A stretch of DNA of 33,591 nt from Isosphaera sp. Its GTDB lineage: Bacteria > Planctomycetota > Planctomycetia > Gemmatales > Gemmataceae. Below, piece after piece: positions 12,905-20,002 of this stretch. The stretch is taken from positions 1 through 33,591 of the forward strand of contig PNKH01000084.1 in assembly GCA_013822345.1 (NCBI GenBank), given 5' to 3'. Position 1 is the stretch's first letter. Every line of letters starts with the position of its first letter. The notes beneath the pieces were generated by a model. That model did no database searches and had not been told where the DNA came from. It worked only from the letters and a program-made list of their open reading frames with translations. The position numbers were made by a program, and so were the translations under genes.

Positions 12905-13219
12905 TCAGTCGAAGTCGAACAGCCGGCTGAAGAACCCCTCCCTCTTCTTCGGCGGGTACTGGCCCGGCGGGTAGCCACCCTGCGGGGCGTACCCGGGCTG
13001 GGGCGGCGGGCCGCCGTGCTTCCGGCGGTCGTCCCCCCAGTCGCTGTCGTCGTCGTCGCGGTCGCGGTCGTACCCGACGTACCGGGCCGTCCGGTCGATG
13101 ATCTTCTCCAGCTCGCCGCGGTCGAGCCACACCCCCCGGCAGCGGGGGCAGTAGTCGATCTCGATCCCCTGGCGGTCGGCCGCCATCAGGGCGGTGGTGC
13201 AGACCGGGCAGGTCTTCAT
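12905..13219 (-). CDS. zf-TFIIB-type zinc-ribbon protein
   Basis: A 104-residue protein. The first 42 residues form a zinc ribbon with two Cys pairs, MKTCPVCTTALMA and YCPRCRGVWLDRGELEKII, matching the zf-TFIIB family including its typical GVWLDRGEL tail. A charged Asp/Arg-rich segment (DRDRDDDDSDWGDDRR) and a Pro/Gly/Tyr/Gln-rich linker follow, ending in the aromatic motif FFSRLFDFD. The ATG at 13219 has GGAGG 6 nt upstream. Members are small proteins of uncertain function, often beside stress or membrane genes. Here it sits 79 bp upstream of the cation ATPase and 63 bp downstream of the TerB-like gene, on the same strand as both. A role in transcription, metal sensing or protein binding cannot be decided from sequence. 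Confidence 0.85.
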   Translation of the reverse strand: MKTCPVCTTALMAADRQGIEIDYCPRCRGVWLDRGELEKIIDRTARYVGYDRDRDDDDSDWGDDRRKHGGPPPQPGYAPQGGYPPGQYPPKKREGFFSRLFDFD

Positions 13220-13282
13220 CGCGTACCTCCGGTTAAGGGTTCACGGGCCGGCACAGTCGCCGGCCGGCCCGACCTCCGACGC

Positions 13283-13657
13283 CTACTTCACGCACTCGGC
13301 GAACAGGGCCTCGAACTCCGGGCAGGTGCGGGCGGCCTCGCCCCGCAGCTCCCGGAGCAACTTCTTCTCCCGGTCGGTCACCCTCCCGTCGGCGGTGATC
13401 ACCCGCCGCAGCCAGGCCGCCTCCTCGGGGCCGATCGCCCCGTCGGCGAGGACGTGCCGCTTGATCGCCCGGTAGAAGAACGTCTCGAACCCGGGGGAGA
13501 CCCGCTCCACCCGCTTGTGCAGCTCGACCAGGAACTCGGCCTCCTCCCGGTCGACGACCCCGTCCCCGTAGATCAGCTCGGTCAGGGCCTCGATCTCCCG
13601 GCCGTCGATCCGGCCGTCGGCCAGCACCTTCTCCTTCAGCTCGCGCAGCGTGGGCAT
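13283..13657 (-). CDS. TerB-like (tellurite-resistance family) helical protein
   Basis: A 124-residue all-helical acidic protein. It contains repeated helix-loop units of the TerB type, each with a D-G-x-I/V-x-x-x-E loop: LADGRIDGREIEALTELI, YGDGVVDREEAEFLVEL, LADGAIGPEEAAWLRRVI, TADGRVTDREKKLLREL. These acidic loops resemble metal-binding sites, and TerB-family proteins are linked to metal and oxidative stress. ATG 13657 has GGAGG 7 nt upstream and starts the homologous part exactly; a longer frame to 14056 overlaps the HPF gene in another register and is discarded. No signal peptide or membrane segment, so cytoplasmic. It sits between the HPF-like and zinc-ribbon genes with gaps of 77 and 63 bp. 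The substrate or partner is unknown. Confidence 0.82.
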   Translation of the reverse strand: MPTLRELKEKVLADGRIDGREIEALTELIYGDGVVDREEAEFLVELHKRVERVSPGFETFFYRAIKRHVLADGAIGPEEAAWLRRVITADGRVTDREKKLLRELRGEAARTCPEFEALFAECVK

Positions 13658-13734
13658 GTCCGCCTCCGGTTCGGGTGCGGTCCGGGGGGTGACCGGCGAC
13701 CTGCTCGCCGGCCCCGCCCGGCCCGTGTCCGCCC

Positions 13735-14058
13735 CTACGGGCGGGGGTGGGAGAACAGGCGGGCCCGGACGAGCCGGCGGACGACCGCCCGGCCGACCCG
13801 GTCGGCCGCCCGGTCGATCAGCGCGTCCAGGTCGGCGTCCGCCTCCTCCACCACGACCGGCCCGTGGCCCGGCAGCTCGACCACGACCCGGCACCGCTTG
13901 TCCACCCCGCCCCGCGGCCCGTTCACGTCGGACAGGTGGACGGCCACCTGCCCGACCCGGTCCCCGAACCGGCCGAGGGCGAACCCGAGCCGCCGCCCGG
14001 CCCGCTCCCGGGCGGCCGCGTCGACCACCAGCCCGTGCCCGTGGATGTTCAGCCACAT
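13735..14058 (-). CDS. Short HPF/RaiA-type ribosome hibernation factor
   Basis: A 107-residue protein with the S30AE/HPF pattern: N-terminal strand WLNIHGHGLVVD, helix AAARERAGRRLGFALGRFGD, strand VGQVAVHLSDVNGPRGGVDK, strand CRVVVELPGHGPVVVEEAD, and a C-terminal helix with DALIDRAADRVGRAVVRRL. Such proteins bind the 30S decoding region and silence ribosomes in stationary phase. It lacks the C-terminal dimerisation domain of long HPF, so it is the short form. ATG 14058 begins the first strand; upstream GGAG lies at a usable distance, and a longer frame to 14199 is rejected because it crosses the divergent promoter. It is the first gene of the leftward string, opposite the NhaR-like regulator with 127 bp between them. 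It is divergent from the E. coli proteins, so the exact ribosomal role is inferred. Confidence 0.83.
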   Translation of the reverse strand: MWLNIHGHGLVVDAAARERAGRRLGFALGRFGDRVGQVAVHLSDVNGPRGGVDKRCRVVVELPGHGPVVVEEADADLDALIDRAADRVGRAVVRRLVRARLFSHPRP

Positions 14059-14121
14059 GACTCCGCTCCGTAGTCGGTTTCCGAACTCGCCCGTCCCCGC
14101 ACCCATTCGTACGCCGCGGGG

Positions 14122-14127
14122 TACAAT
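14122..14127 (+). promoter_or_regulatory. Candidate -10 box of the LysR-family gene
   Basis: TACAAT is one mismatch from the sigma-70 -10 consensus and is one of few AT-rich hexamers in this GC-rich window. It lies 64 nt before the GTG start at 14186. No good -35 hexamer is found 16-18 nt upstream, so a regulator-dependent or extended promoter is possible. Confidence 0.4.
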
Positions 14128-14130
14128 CAG

Positions 14131-14146
14131 GACAAATCGATTAGTC
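14131..14146. promoter_or_regulatory. Palindromic operator candidate in the divergent promoter region
   Basis: GACAAATCGATTAGTC is a 16-nt palindrome with one mismatched pair around the core AATCGATT (14135-14142). It sits just downstream of the candidate -10 box at 14122, where a bound autoregulator would block transcription start, and between the HPF-like and LysR-like genes. Binding by the LysR-like protein is inferred from position only. Confidence 0.4.
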
Positions 14147-14185
14147 GCGTCGCACACCCCGGGAAAACCGATGGGAGGGCGGACC

Positions 14186-15097
14186 GTGGACTGGCTCAAT
14201 TACCACCACCTGCACTACTTCTGGGTGGCCGCCCGGGAGGGGAGCGTGACCCGGGCCTGCGAGGTCCTTCACCTGTCCCAGCCGACCGTCAGCGGGCAGA
14301 TCCGGGAGCTGGAGAAGGCCATCAAGGCCCCGCTGTTCGCGAAGAGCGGGAGGGGGCTGGTCCTGACCGAGACCGGGCAGGCGGTGTTCCGGTACGCGGA
14401 CGACATCTTCGCCCTCGGGCGGGAGCTGATGGACCTGGTCACCGGCCGCCCGGTCGGCCAGCCGGTGCGGCTGCGGGTCGGGGTGGTGGACGTGCTGCCG
14501 AAGCTGATCGCCCACCTCCTGCTCGAGCCGGCGCTGCGGCTGCCGGACCCGGTCCGGGTGGTGTGCGTGGAGGGGAAGCTGGACCGGCTGGCGGCGGAGC
14601 TGACCATCCACAACCTGGACGTGGTCCTGTCCGATACCCCGCTCCCGCCGACCGTCAAGGCGAAGGTGTACACCCACCTGCTCGGGGAGTCCGGGGTCGT
14701 CGTCGTCGGCGCGCCGAAGCTGGCGGAGGCGCTCAAGCCGGGGTTCCCGAAGTCGCTGGACGGGGCCCCGTTCCTCCTGCCGACCGAGGGGACGGTCCTC
14801 CGCCGGTCCCTGGACCAGTGGTTCGACGCCCAGGGCGTCCGCCCGGTCGTCCGCGGGGAGTTCGAGGACAGCGCGCTCCTGAAGACGTTCGGCCGGGCCG
14901 GGGAGGGGGTGTTCGCCGTCCCGGCGGCGGCCGAGCGGGACGTCCGCCGGCACTACGGGGTGCGGCGGGTCGGGCGGGCGGCCGGGCTGCGGGAGCGGTT
15001 CTACGCCGTCTCGGTCGAGCGGAAGCTGAAGCACCCGGCGGTGGTCGCCATCTCCGAGCAGGCCCGGCGGAGCCTGCCCGATTCGACCCGGGTTTAG
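14186..15097 (+). CDS. nhaR: LysR-family regulator, NhaR-like
   Basis: A 303-residue LysR-type regulator. The N-terminal winged helix-turn-helix (about 1-65) reads LNYHHLHYFWVAAREGSVTR, then LHLSQPTVSGQIRELEKAIK and FAKSGRGLVLTETGQAVFRY. This is strikingly close to E. coli NhaR, which also shares the later FGRAGEGVFAVPAAAE-like block and a C-terminal HPAV. Residues 90-300 form the two-lobed effector domain. GTG 14186 was chosen because GGAGG lies 7 nt upstream and the product then starts MDWLNYHHL, as in NhaR; an in-frame ATG at 14171 is the alternative. NhaR senses Na+ and activates the Na+/H+ antiporter gene nhaA in E. coli, but no antiporter is in this window. Its divergent neighbours include a cation ATPase, so control of the leftward stress genes is a reasonable hypothesis. 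Confidence 0.88.
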   Translation: MDWLNYHHLHYFWVAAREGSVTRACEVLHLSQPTVSGQIRELEKAIKAPLFAKSGRGLVLTETGQAVFRYADDIFALGRELMDLVTGRPVGQPVRLRVGVVDVLPKLIAHLLLEPALRLPDPVRVVCVEGKLDRLAAELTIHNLDVVLSDTPLPPTVKAKVYTHLLGESGVVVVGAPKLAEALKPGFPKSLDGAPFLLPTEGTVLRRSLDQWFDAQGVRPVVRGEFEDSALLKTFGRAGEGVFAVPAAAERDVRRHYGVRRVGRAAGLRERFYAVSVERKLKHPAVVAISEQARRSLPDSTRV

Positions 15098-15139
15098 GCC
15101 CGGCCGGAGGGCGGCTTTTCCGATGCGTCGGGCGGAATA

Positions 15140-15174
15140 ACCGATCGGTCGGCCGGCCCGGGCGGAGTTACAGT
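15140..15174 (+). promoter_or_regulatory. Candidate promoter/operator of the Ser/Thr kinase gene
   Basis: The 124-bp gap between the LysR-like gene and the kinase gene holds a perfect 10-bp palindrome ACCGATCGGT (15140-15149) and a weak -10-like TACAGT (15169-15174), 47 nt before the ATG at 15222. No -35 match is visible. Evidence is positional only. Confidence 0.25.
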
Positions 15175-15221
15175 GGGGTGAGGGGCCGCTCGACCGGCCC
15201 GCGCCCACCCCGGAGCCCTCC

Positions 15222-16850
15222 ATGCCCCCGGCCGTGCTACGTACCCCGCCGCACCCGGCGGGGGAGGTCCAGATCGGGCCGGACGGGGAGATGTTGCTCG
15301 CCCTGGACGGGGACCCGCAGTTCCCCCAGCTGCCCGGGTACGAGGTGATCCGCGAGCTCGGGCGGGGCGGGATGGCGGTCGTCTACCTGGCCCGGCAGAC
15401 CGGGCTCAACCGCCCGGTCGCCCTCAAGGTCGTCCTGGCCGGGGCCCTCGCCACCCCCGCAGACCGGCAGCGGATGCGGCGGGAGGCGGAGGCGGTGGCC
15501 CGGCTGCGGCACCCTAATGTGGTCCAGATCCACGACATCGGGGAGCACGCCGGCTGTCTGTACCTGTCCCTGGAGTACGTCGGCGGCGGGTCCCTCGACC
15601 GTAAGTTGGCGGTCCGCCCGCTCCCGCCGGACGAGGCCGTCCGGCTGGTCGGGCGGCTCGCCGCGGCGGTCCAGACGGCCCACGCTCACGGGATCATCCA
15701 CCGCGACCTGAAGCCGGCCAACGTCCTGCTCGACGCCGGCGGGGTGCCGAAGGTGACCGACTTCGGGCTGGCCGTCCGGCAGGACGAGCCGGACCGGCTG
15801 ACGGCGGCCGGGCAGGTTCCCGGGACCCCGAGCTACATGGCCCCGGAGCAGGCGCTGCCCCGGCCGGAGATGATCGGCCCGGCGACCGACGTGTACGGGC
15901 TCGGGTGCATCCTGTACGAGTGCCTGACCGGCCGCCCGCCGTTCGCCGCACCGACCGCGCTGGCGACGATGTGGCAGGTGGCCCACGCCGAGGCCGTTCC
16001 CGTCCGCCGGCTCCAGCCGGGCGTCCCGGCGGACCTGGAAACCATCTGCCTGAAGTGCCTGGAGATGGACCCGTCCCGGCGGTACGCCACGGCCCGGGAG
16101 CTGGCCGAGGACCTCGCCCGGTTCCGGGCCCGGGAGCCGATCCGGGCGCGCCCGGTCCGCCCGGCCGAGCGGGCGTGGCGGTGGGCCCGGCGGAACCCGG
16201 TCGTCCCGCTCCTGGCCCTGACCCTCGGGCTGATGACCCTGTCGGTCGCCGGTCTGACGGCGTGGAGCGTCTACCACGCCCACCAGGTGGCCGGCCACCT
16301 GCGGGAGCGCGAGCTGTACCTGCACGGGATGCGGGGCACCTTGCTGAGGCTGGACGAGGCCCAGGCCCGGTGCTCCGAGCTGGCGGCGGCGACCGGGGAC
16401 CCGGGGTGGGCGGCCCGCCACCGCGAGGCCGCCGCCGAAGCGGCCCGGCACCGGGCTGCCGCCGTGCTGGCCCCGGAGGCGGTCGAGGCGGCCGGCCTGG
16501 AGACCGCCGCCGCCCAAGTCGAGGAGGGGGACCGGCTCGCACTGTCCCTGGCCCAGGGCGGGCGGGCGGGCGACGCCTGGCGCCTCCTCCAGGGCGGCGA
16601 CCACGGCCGCGCCCGGGAGGAGTACGCGGCCGCCGTCGCGCGGTTCGGGGACCGGGTGGACGAGGCGGCCGACACCGAGCTGCGGCAGGTCCAGGCCGAG
16701 ACCCTCTGGTCGCTGGCGTCGGCCACCGCCGTCGCCGGGCTGGTCGGCGCGTCCCTCCTGGCCGGGTGGCTGGTCGGCCTCCGGCGCCGGGGGACGGGAA
16801 TCGACCGCCGCGGGTGCGAGCTCCGGGTCGGTCCGCACGCCGGGGCTTGA
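15222..16850 (+). CDS. Membrane Ser/Thr protein kinase with extracytoplasmic helical sensor
   Basis: A 542-residue Hanks-type kinase. The kinase domain (about 40-305) has the Gly loop ELGRGGMAVVYLA, Lys69 (VALKVV), the catalytic HRDLKPAN (Asp162, Asn167), DFG (180-182) and APE (207-209), so it should be active. A basic stretch (RAWRWARRN) precedes a transmembrane helix at about 327-350. Residues 352-490 are an Ala/Glu-rich helical region (RLDEAQARCSELAAATGD, AREEYAAAVARFGDRVDEAA) like the four-helix-bundle ligand domains of chemoreceptors. A second membrane helix follows at about 496-519, then a short basic tail. The helical domain should therefore face outside with the kinase inside. ATG 15222 has GGAG 6 nt upstream. 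The gene ends only 5 bp from the convergent TolC-like gene. Substrates are unknown; such kinases are numerous in planctomycetes. Confidence 0.92.
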   Translation: MPPAVLRTPPHPAGEVQIGPDGEMLLALDGDPQFPQLPGYEVIRELGRGGMAVVYLARQTGLNRPVALKVVLAGALATPADRQRMRREAEAVARLRHPNVVQIHDIGEHAGCLYLSLEYVGGGSLDRKLAVRPLPPDEAVRLVGRLAAAVQTAHAHGIIHRDLKPANVLLDAGGVPKVTDFGLAVRQDEPDRLTAAGQVPGTPSYMAPEQALPRPEMIGPATDVYGLGCILYECLTGRPPFAAPTALATMWQVAHAEAVPVRRLQPGVPADLETICLKCLEMDPSRRYATARELAEDLARFRAREPIRARPVRPAERAWRWARRNPVVPLLALTLGLMTLSVAGLTAWSVYHAHQVAGHLRERELYLHGMRGTLLRLDEAQARCSELAAATGDPGWAARHREAAAEAARHRAAAVLAPEAVEAAGLETAAAQVEEGDRLALSLAQGGRAGDAWRLLQGGDHGRAREEYAAAVARFGDRVDEAADTELRQVQAETLWSLASATAVAGLVGASLLAGWLVGLRRRGTGIDRRGCELRVGPHAGA

Positions 16851-16855
16851 CGGCG

Positions 16856-18523
16856 TCAGGGGAGCGGCCGTGGGGGCGGTAGCGCGTCCGGCGGGGGGGT
16901 GAGCGGTTCCGTCTTCGGCAGGACGCGCCCGCCGACCCCGGGGTCCGGGGTGTCGATCCCGAGCACCGCCCGGTAGTTGGCGACCGCCCCGAGGTACGCC
17001 CCGAGCAGCGTCACCACCCGCACCCGGGCCTCGGCCGCCGCGATCTCCTGCAGGTTCAGCTCCACCAGGTTCGCCTGCTCCTTCTGGAACCGGACGGTCT
17101 CGAACCGGAGCACCCGGTTCGCCTGCCGCAGCTCCTCCCGGGCCCGGTCGAGCCGCTGGTACGTCAGGACCAGCTCCGACACGGCGTCCTGCACCTGGGC
17201 GGTGATCTCGTCCCGGGCGTACCGCTCCTGGCCCAGCAGCTGGGCGAGCTGACCCTCGGCGGTCCGGGCCAGGCCCCGGGCCGTCCGGAACGGGTACGGC
17301 ACGTCCAGCGTCGCCCCGACCTCGGCCACCGTCCGGTCGGTCCGGAAGATCCCCTCCCCGGTGAACGTCTTCTTCGAGAACCCGACGTCCTGGGCGGCGT
17401 TGGCGAACACGTTCAGCCCCGGGGTCGCCTGGTTCCGGGCCAGCTGCAGCTCGACGGCCCGCCGCTCCTTCTCCAGCTGGAACCGGACGAGCTCGGGCCG
17501 GGCGGCCAGGGCGGCCTCGACGTCGGCCCGCAGCCGGGCCGGGTCCGGGGCCGGGGGCTCGGCGTCGATGAACCGCGGGAGGAGCCAGTCGGCCGGGGGG
17601 ACGACCGGGTCCGCGCTCCCGATCCGGAGGAACAGGGAGAGGCGGAGGGCCGCCTGCTGGAGGTTCCGGTCGGCGGCCAGGGCCGCCTCCTCACGGCTGG
17701 CGATCAGCCGGCGGTTCAGGGCGTCCACCTGCTCGGGGACGGCCCCGGCCTTGAACTGCACGTCGATCGCCCGCTGCCGGTCCCGGGCCAGTTCGAGCAG
17801 GTACCGGGCGACCTGGTACTGGCCGCCGGCCGTCTCCCACGCCCAGTACGCCTGGGCGGCGTTCCGGAGGAAGTCGAGCCGGGCCCGGCGGACGACCGGG
17901 TCGGCCAGTTGCTCGGTGATCTGGGCGGCCCGCAGCCGGGCCCGGCGGGGGTCGATCGCCCGGTCCCGCAGCAGGGGGACGGTGAGCCCGGCCCGGAACT
18001 CCCCCCCCTCTGCGGTCTTCAGCCCGCCGTTGTACACCGGGAAGTTCCCCAGCCCCCGCCGGTACCCGGCGAACGCCCCCAGCCCGCCGAACGGGATCGG
18101 CTGCTCGACCGCGGCGTCGAGCCGGCCGTTCGAGAAGGTGCCGTTCTGGTCGGACCCGCGGACCCGGAGGACGGGGTCGAACTGGCCCTCGGCGGTGAGC
18201 CGCTGGCCGGCCGCGATCTCCCGCTCCTGCTCGATCGCGTACAGCAGGGGGAAGTGGTCCTGGACGCCGGTGAGGACCTCCCGGAGGGTGAGCGGGGCGG
18301 CCGGGTCCGGGCGGGGGCGCGGGCCGGCGGGCGGCTCCGGGGCCGGCGGGGTGGGGAGGTCGGCCGGGGGCGGGGGCGGGCCGAGGACCGGCAGGAGGGT
18401 CGGCTCGCGGATGAACGCGCCGGGCGGCAGCGGGCTCTGCGTGGCGCACCCGGACGCCCCCCCCAGGGCGGCCAGCAGCCCGCGGCCCAGCACCCGGGAC
18501 GTCCGTGTCCCCAAGCGTAGCAT
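16856..18523 (-). CDS. TolC-like outer membrane factor (lipoprotein)
   Basis: A 555-residue outer membrane efflux protein. The N-terminus has a lipobox-like signal (LLAALGGASGC, Cys26), then a Pro-rich linker (PPPPPADLPTPPAPEPPAGP) and a two-fold repeated OEP region of long helices and short strands. Examples are LTLREVLTGVQDHFPLLYAI, LRAAQITEQLADPVVRRARL, AVPEQVDALNRRLIASREEA, PELVRFQLEKERRAVELQLA and ELVLTYQRLDRAREELRQAN. TolC-family trimers form the outer-membrane and periplasmic channel of type I secretion and tripartite pumps. ATG 18523 lies 17 bp past the stop of the HlyD-like gene, with only a G-run as SD, so translation is probably coupled. Last gene of the ABC-HlyD-TolC operon. The C-terminal PLTPPPDALPPPRPLP tail is low complexity. 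Confidence 0.88.
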   Translation of the reverse strand: MLRLGTRTSRVLGRGLLAALGGASGCATQSPLPPGAFIREPTLLPVLGPPPPPADLPTPPAPEPPAGPRPRPDPAAPLTLREVLTGVQDHFPLLYAIEQEREIAAGQRLTAEGQFDPVLRVRGSDQNGTFSNGRLDAAVEQPIPFGGLGAFAGYRRGLGNFPVYNGGLKTAEGGEFRAGLTVPLLRDRAIDPRRARLRAAQITEQLADPVVRRARLDFLRNAAQAYWAWETAGGQYQVARYLLELARDRQRAIDVQFKAGAVPEQVDALNRRLIASREEAALAADRNLQQAALRLSLFLRIGSADPVVPPADWLLPRFIDAEPPAPDPARLRADVEAALAARPELVRFQLEKERRAVELQLARNQATPGLNVFANAAQDVGFSKKTFTGEGIFRTDRTVAEVGATLDVPYPFRTARGLARTAEGQLAQLLGQERYARDEITAQVQDAVSELVLTYQRLDRAREELRQANRVLRFETVRFQKEQANLVELNLQEIAAAEARVRVVTLLGAYLGAVANYRAVLGIDTPDPGVGGRVLPKTEPLTPPPDALPPPRPLP

Positions 18524-18540
18524 GCAACCCCCCCCAGTGC

Positions 18541-19980
18541 CTACTTCCGCTCGACCGGGCCGAGCCGGCTCCCGTCGTCCTTGTCCTTCACCGGGCGGGC
18601 CGGCGGGAACCCGTTCAGGAGCCGCCACAGCTCGTACCCGAGCCGCACCTCGGCCACCAGCACCCACCCCTGGGCCCGCACCCCCTGGCGGAGCAGGTCC
18701 TCCTCCGGCCACGGCGGGGCCCCCGGCATCGGCTCGACCAGGATGCGGAACTTCCCCTGCGGGTCGCCCGTCCGGTCCACCAGGTACACCCGCCCCTCGA
18801 ACGTGCCGGCCGCTGCCTCCGGGTAGGCGGCGAACTGGACCGCCGCCCACCCCTCGAACTGCACCAGCACCCGGTCCCCCTTGCGGACGAGGGGCAGGTC
18901 GTTCCCGTCGATGAAGAGTTCGGCGACGATAGCCGGGTAGTCCTTCGGGGTCAAGGCGTGGGAGGCGAGGACCGTCCCCGGCCCGCCGGCCGCCGCCCCG
19001 GCCGCCGGCGGGGCCGGGAACCGCGGCTGCACCCCCTCCTTGATGTCCGGCACCAGGATCGCGAGCTGGGTGCCGGGGGACACCACCTGCCCCCCGGCCT
19101 CGGCGTTCGCCAGGATGCGCAAGACGGTCCCGTCCACCGGGGCGGCGATGAACTGGTTCTTCTGCCGCTCGACCTCAGTCTCGATCATCTGGTACTGTTG
19201 CTCGACGAGGTCGCGGTCGGCCCGGGCCGACTTGAGGGCGGCCTCCTCGCTCTCGATCGACGCCTGGGTCCGCTTCTCCAGCGCGTCCCGGTTCGCCACA
19301 GCCCCCTTGTGCGTTTCCTCGGCCAGCTTGATCCGGGCCTCGACCAGCGGGACGTGGGCCTTGGCCCGCTTGTACTGGCGGTCGGCCTCCTCGACCTGGT
19401 CCTTGGACACGACCTTACCTTCCTTGCTGTTGAACTGCTCCTGGGCCCGCTTCAGGACGTACTGCTGCCGCTCCTCGTCCGCCTGGGCCTGGTTCAGCTC
19501 CTGCTTCACCACCAGGACGCTGGCCGCCATCTGCTCGATCCGGAACCCGGCCTCGTTGAGGAGGACCGGCCGCTCGTCCTTGATCAGGTCGAGCCGCCGC
19601 TCGTGGTCCTTGACCCGCCCGTCGGCCAGGGTCAGCCGGTTCAGGGCGAGGAGCTTCTGCTCCTGCAGCCGCTCGAGCCGCATCGGGTCGTTGTCGGCCA
19701 GGTCCACCAGCCGCTGCCCGGCCTTGACCTCGTCCCCCTCGTTCACGTGCCACTTCATCACCCGCCCGGGGATCGGGGAGAGGATGAACTGCGGGCGGAG
19801 GACCGGGTTGAACGCGATCGCCCGCCCGGTCCCGTGCACCGTCTGGGTCCACGGGGCGAGCCCCAGGAGCGGGACGGCGACCAGCAGGGCGAACAGGATC
19901 AGCCACGCGAACCGCCGCACCGACCGCGGGGTGCGGGCGAGCTGGAGGGACGGGAGAACGGGGGTCCGGGTCGGGGTCAT
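18541..19980 (-). CDS. HlyD-family membrane fusion protein
   Basis: A 479-residue periplasmic adaptor. A single membrane anchor lies at about 24-43 (FAWLILFALLVAVPLLGL). A biotinyl-lipoyl-like half-domain follows (LSPIPGRVMKWHVNEGDEVK), then a long coiled-coil hairpin at about 105-280 (QEQKLLALNRLTLADGRVKD; ALKSARADRDLVEQQYQMIE). The second half of the barrel-sandwich is FIAAPVDGTVLRIL and GGQVVSPGTQLAIL. A C-terminal beta-barrel region contains DLPLVRKGDRVLVQFEGW. It would bridge the inner-membrane ABC exporter and the TolC-like channel. ATG 19980 lies 22 bp after the exporter stop without a clear SD, suggesting translational coupling. The insert PAPPAAGAAAGGP near residue 325 is low complexity. 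The exported substrate is unknown. Confidence 0.92.
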   Translation of the reverse strand: MTPTRTPVLPSLQLARTPRSVRRFAWLILFALLVAVPLLGLAPWTQTVHGTGRAIAFNPVLRPQFILSPIPGRVMKWHVNEGDEVKAGQRLVDLADNDPMRLERLQEQKLLALNRLTLADGRVKDHERRLDLIKDERPVLLNEAGFRIEQMAASVLVVKQELNQAQADEERQQYVLKRAQEQFNSKEGKVVSKDQVEEADRQYKRAKAHVPLVEARIKLAEETHKGAVANRDALEKRTQASIESEEAALKSARADRDLVEQQYQMIETEVERQKNQFIAAPVDGTVLRILANAEAGGQVVSPGTQLAILVPDIKEGVQPRFPAPPAAGAAAGGPGTVLASHALTPKDYPAIVAELFIDGNDLPLVRKGDRVLVQFEGWAAVQFAAYPEAAAGTFEGRVYLVDRTGDPQGKFRILVEPMPGAPPWPEEDLLRQGVRAQGWVLVAEVRLGYELWRLLNGFPPARPVKDKDDGSRLGPVERK

Positions 19981-20002
19981 TGCGGGCCGCGGGGGTTGGG
20001 GG

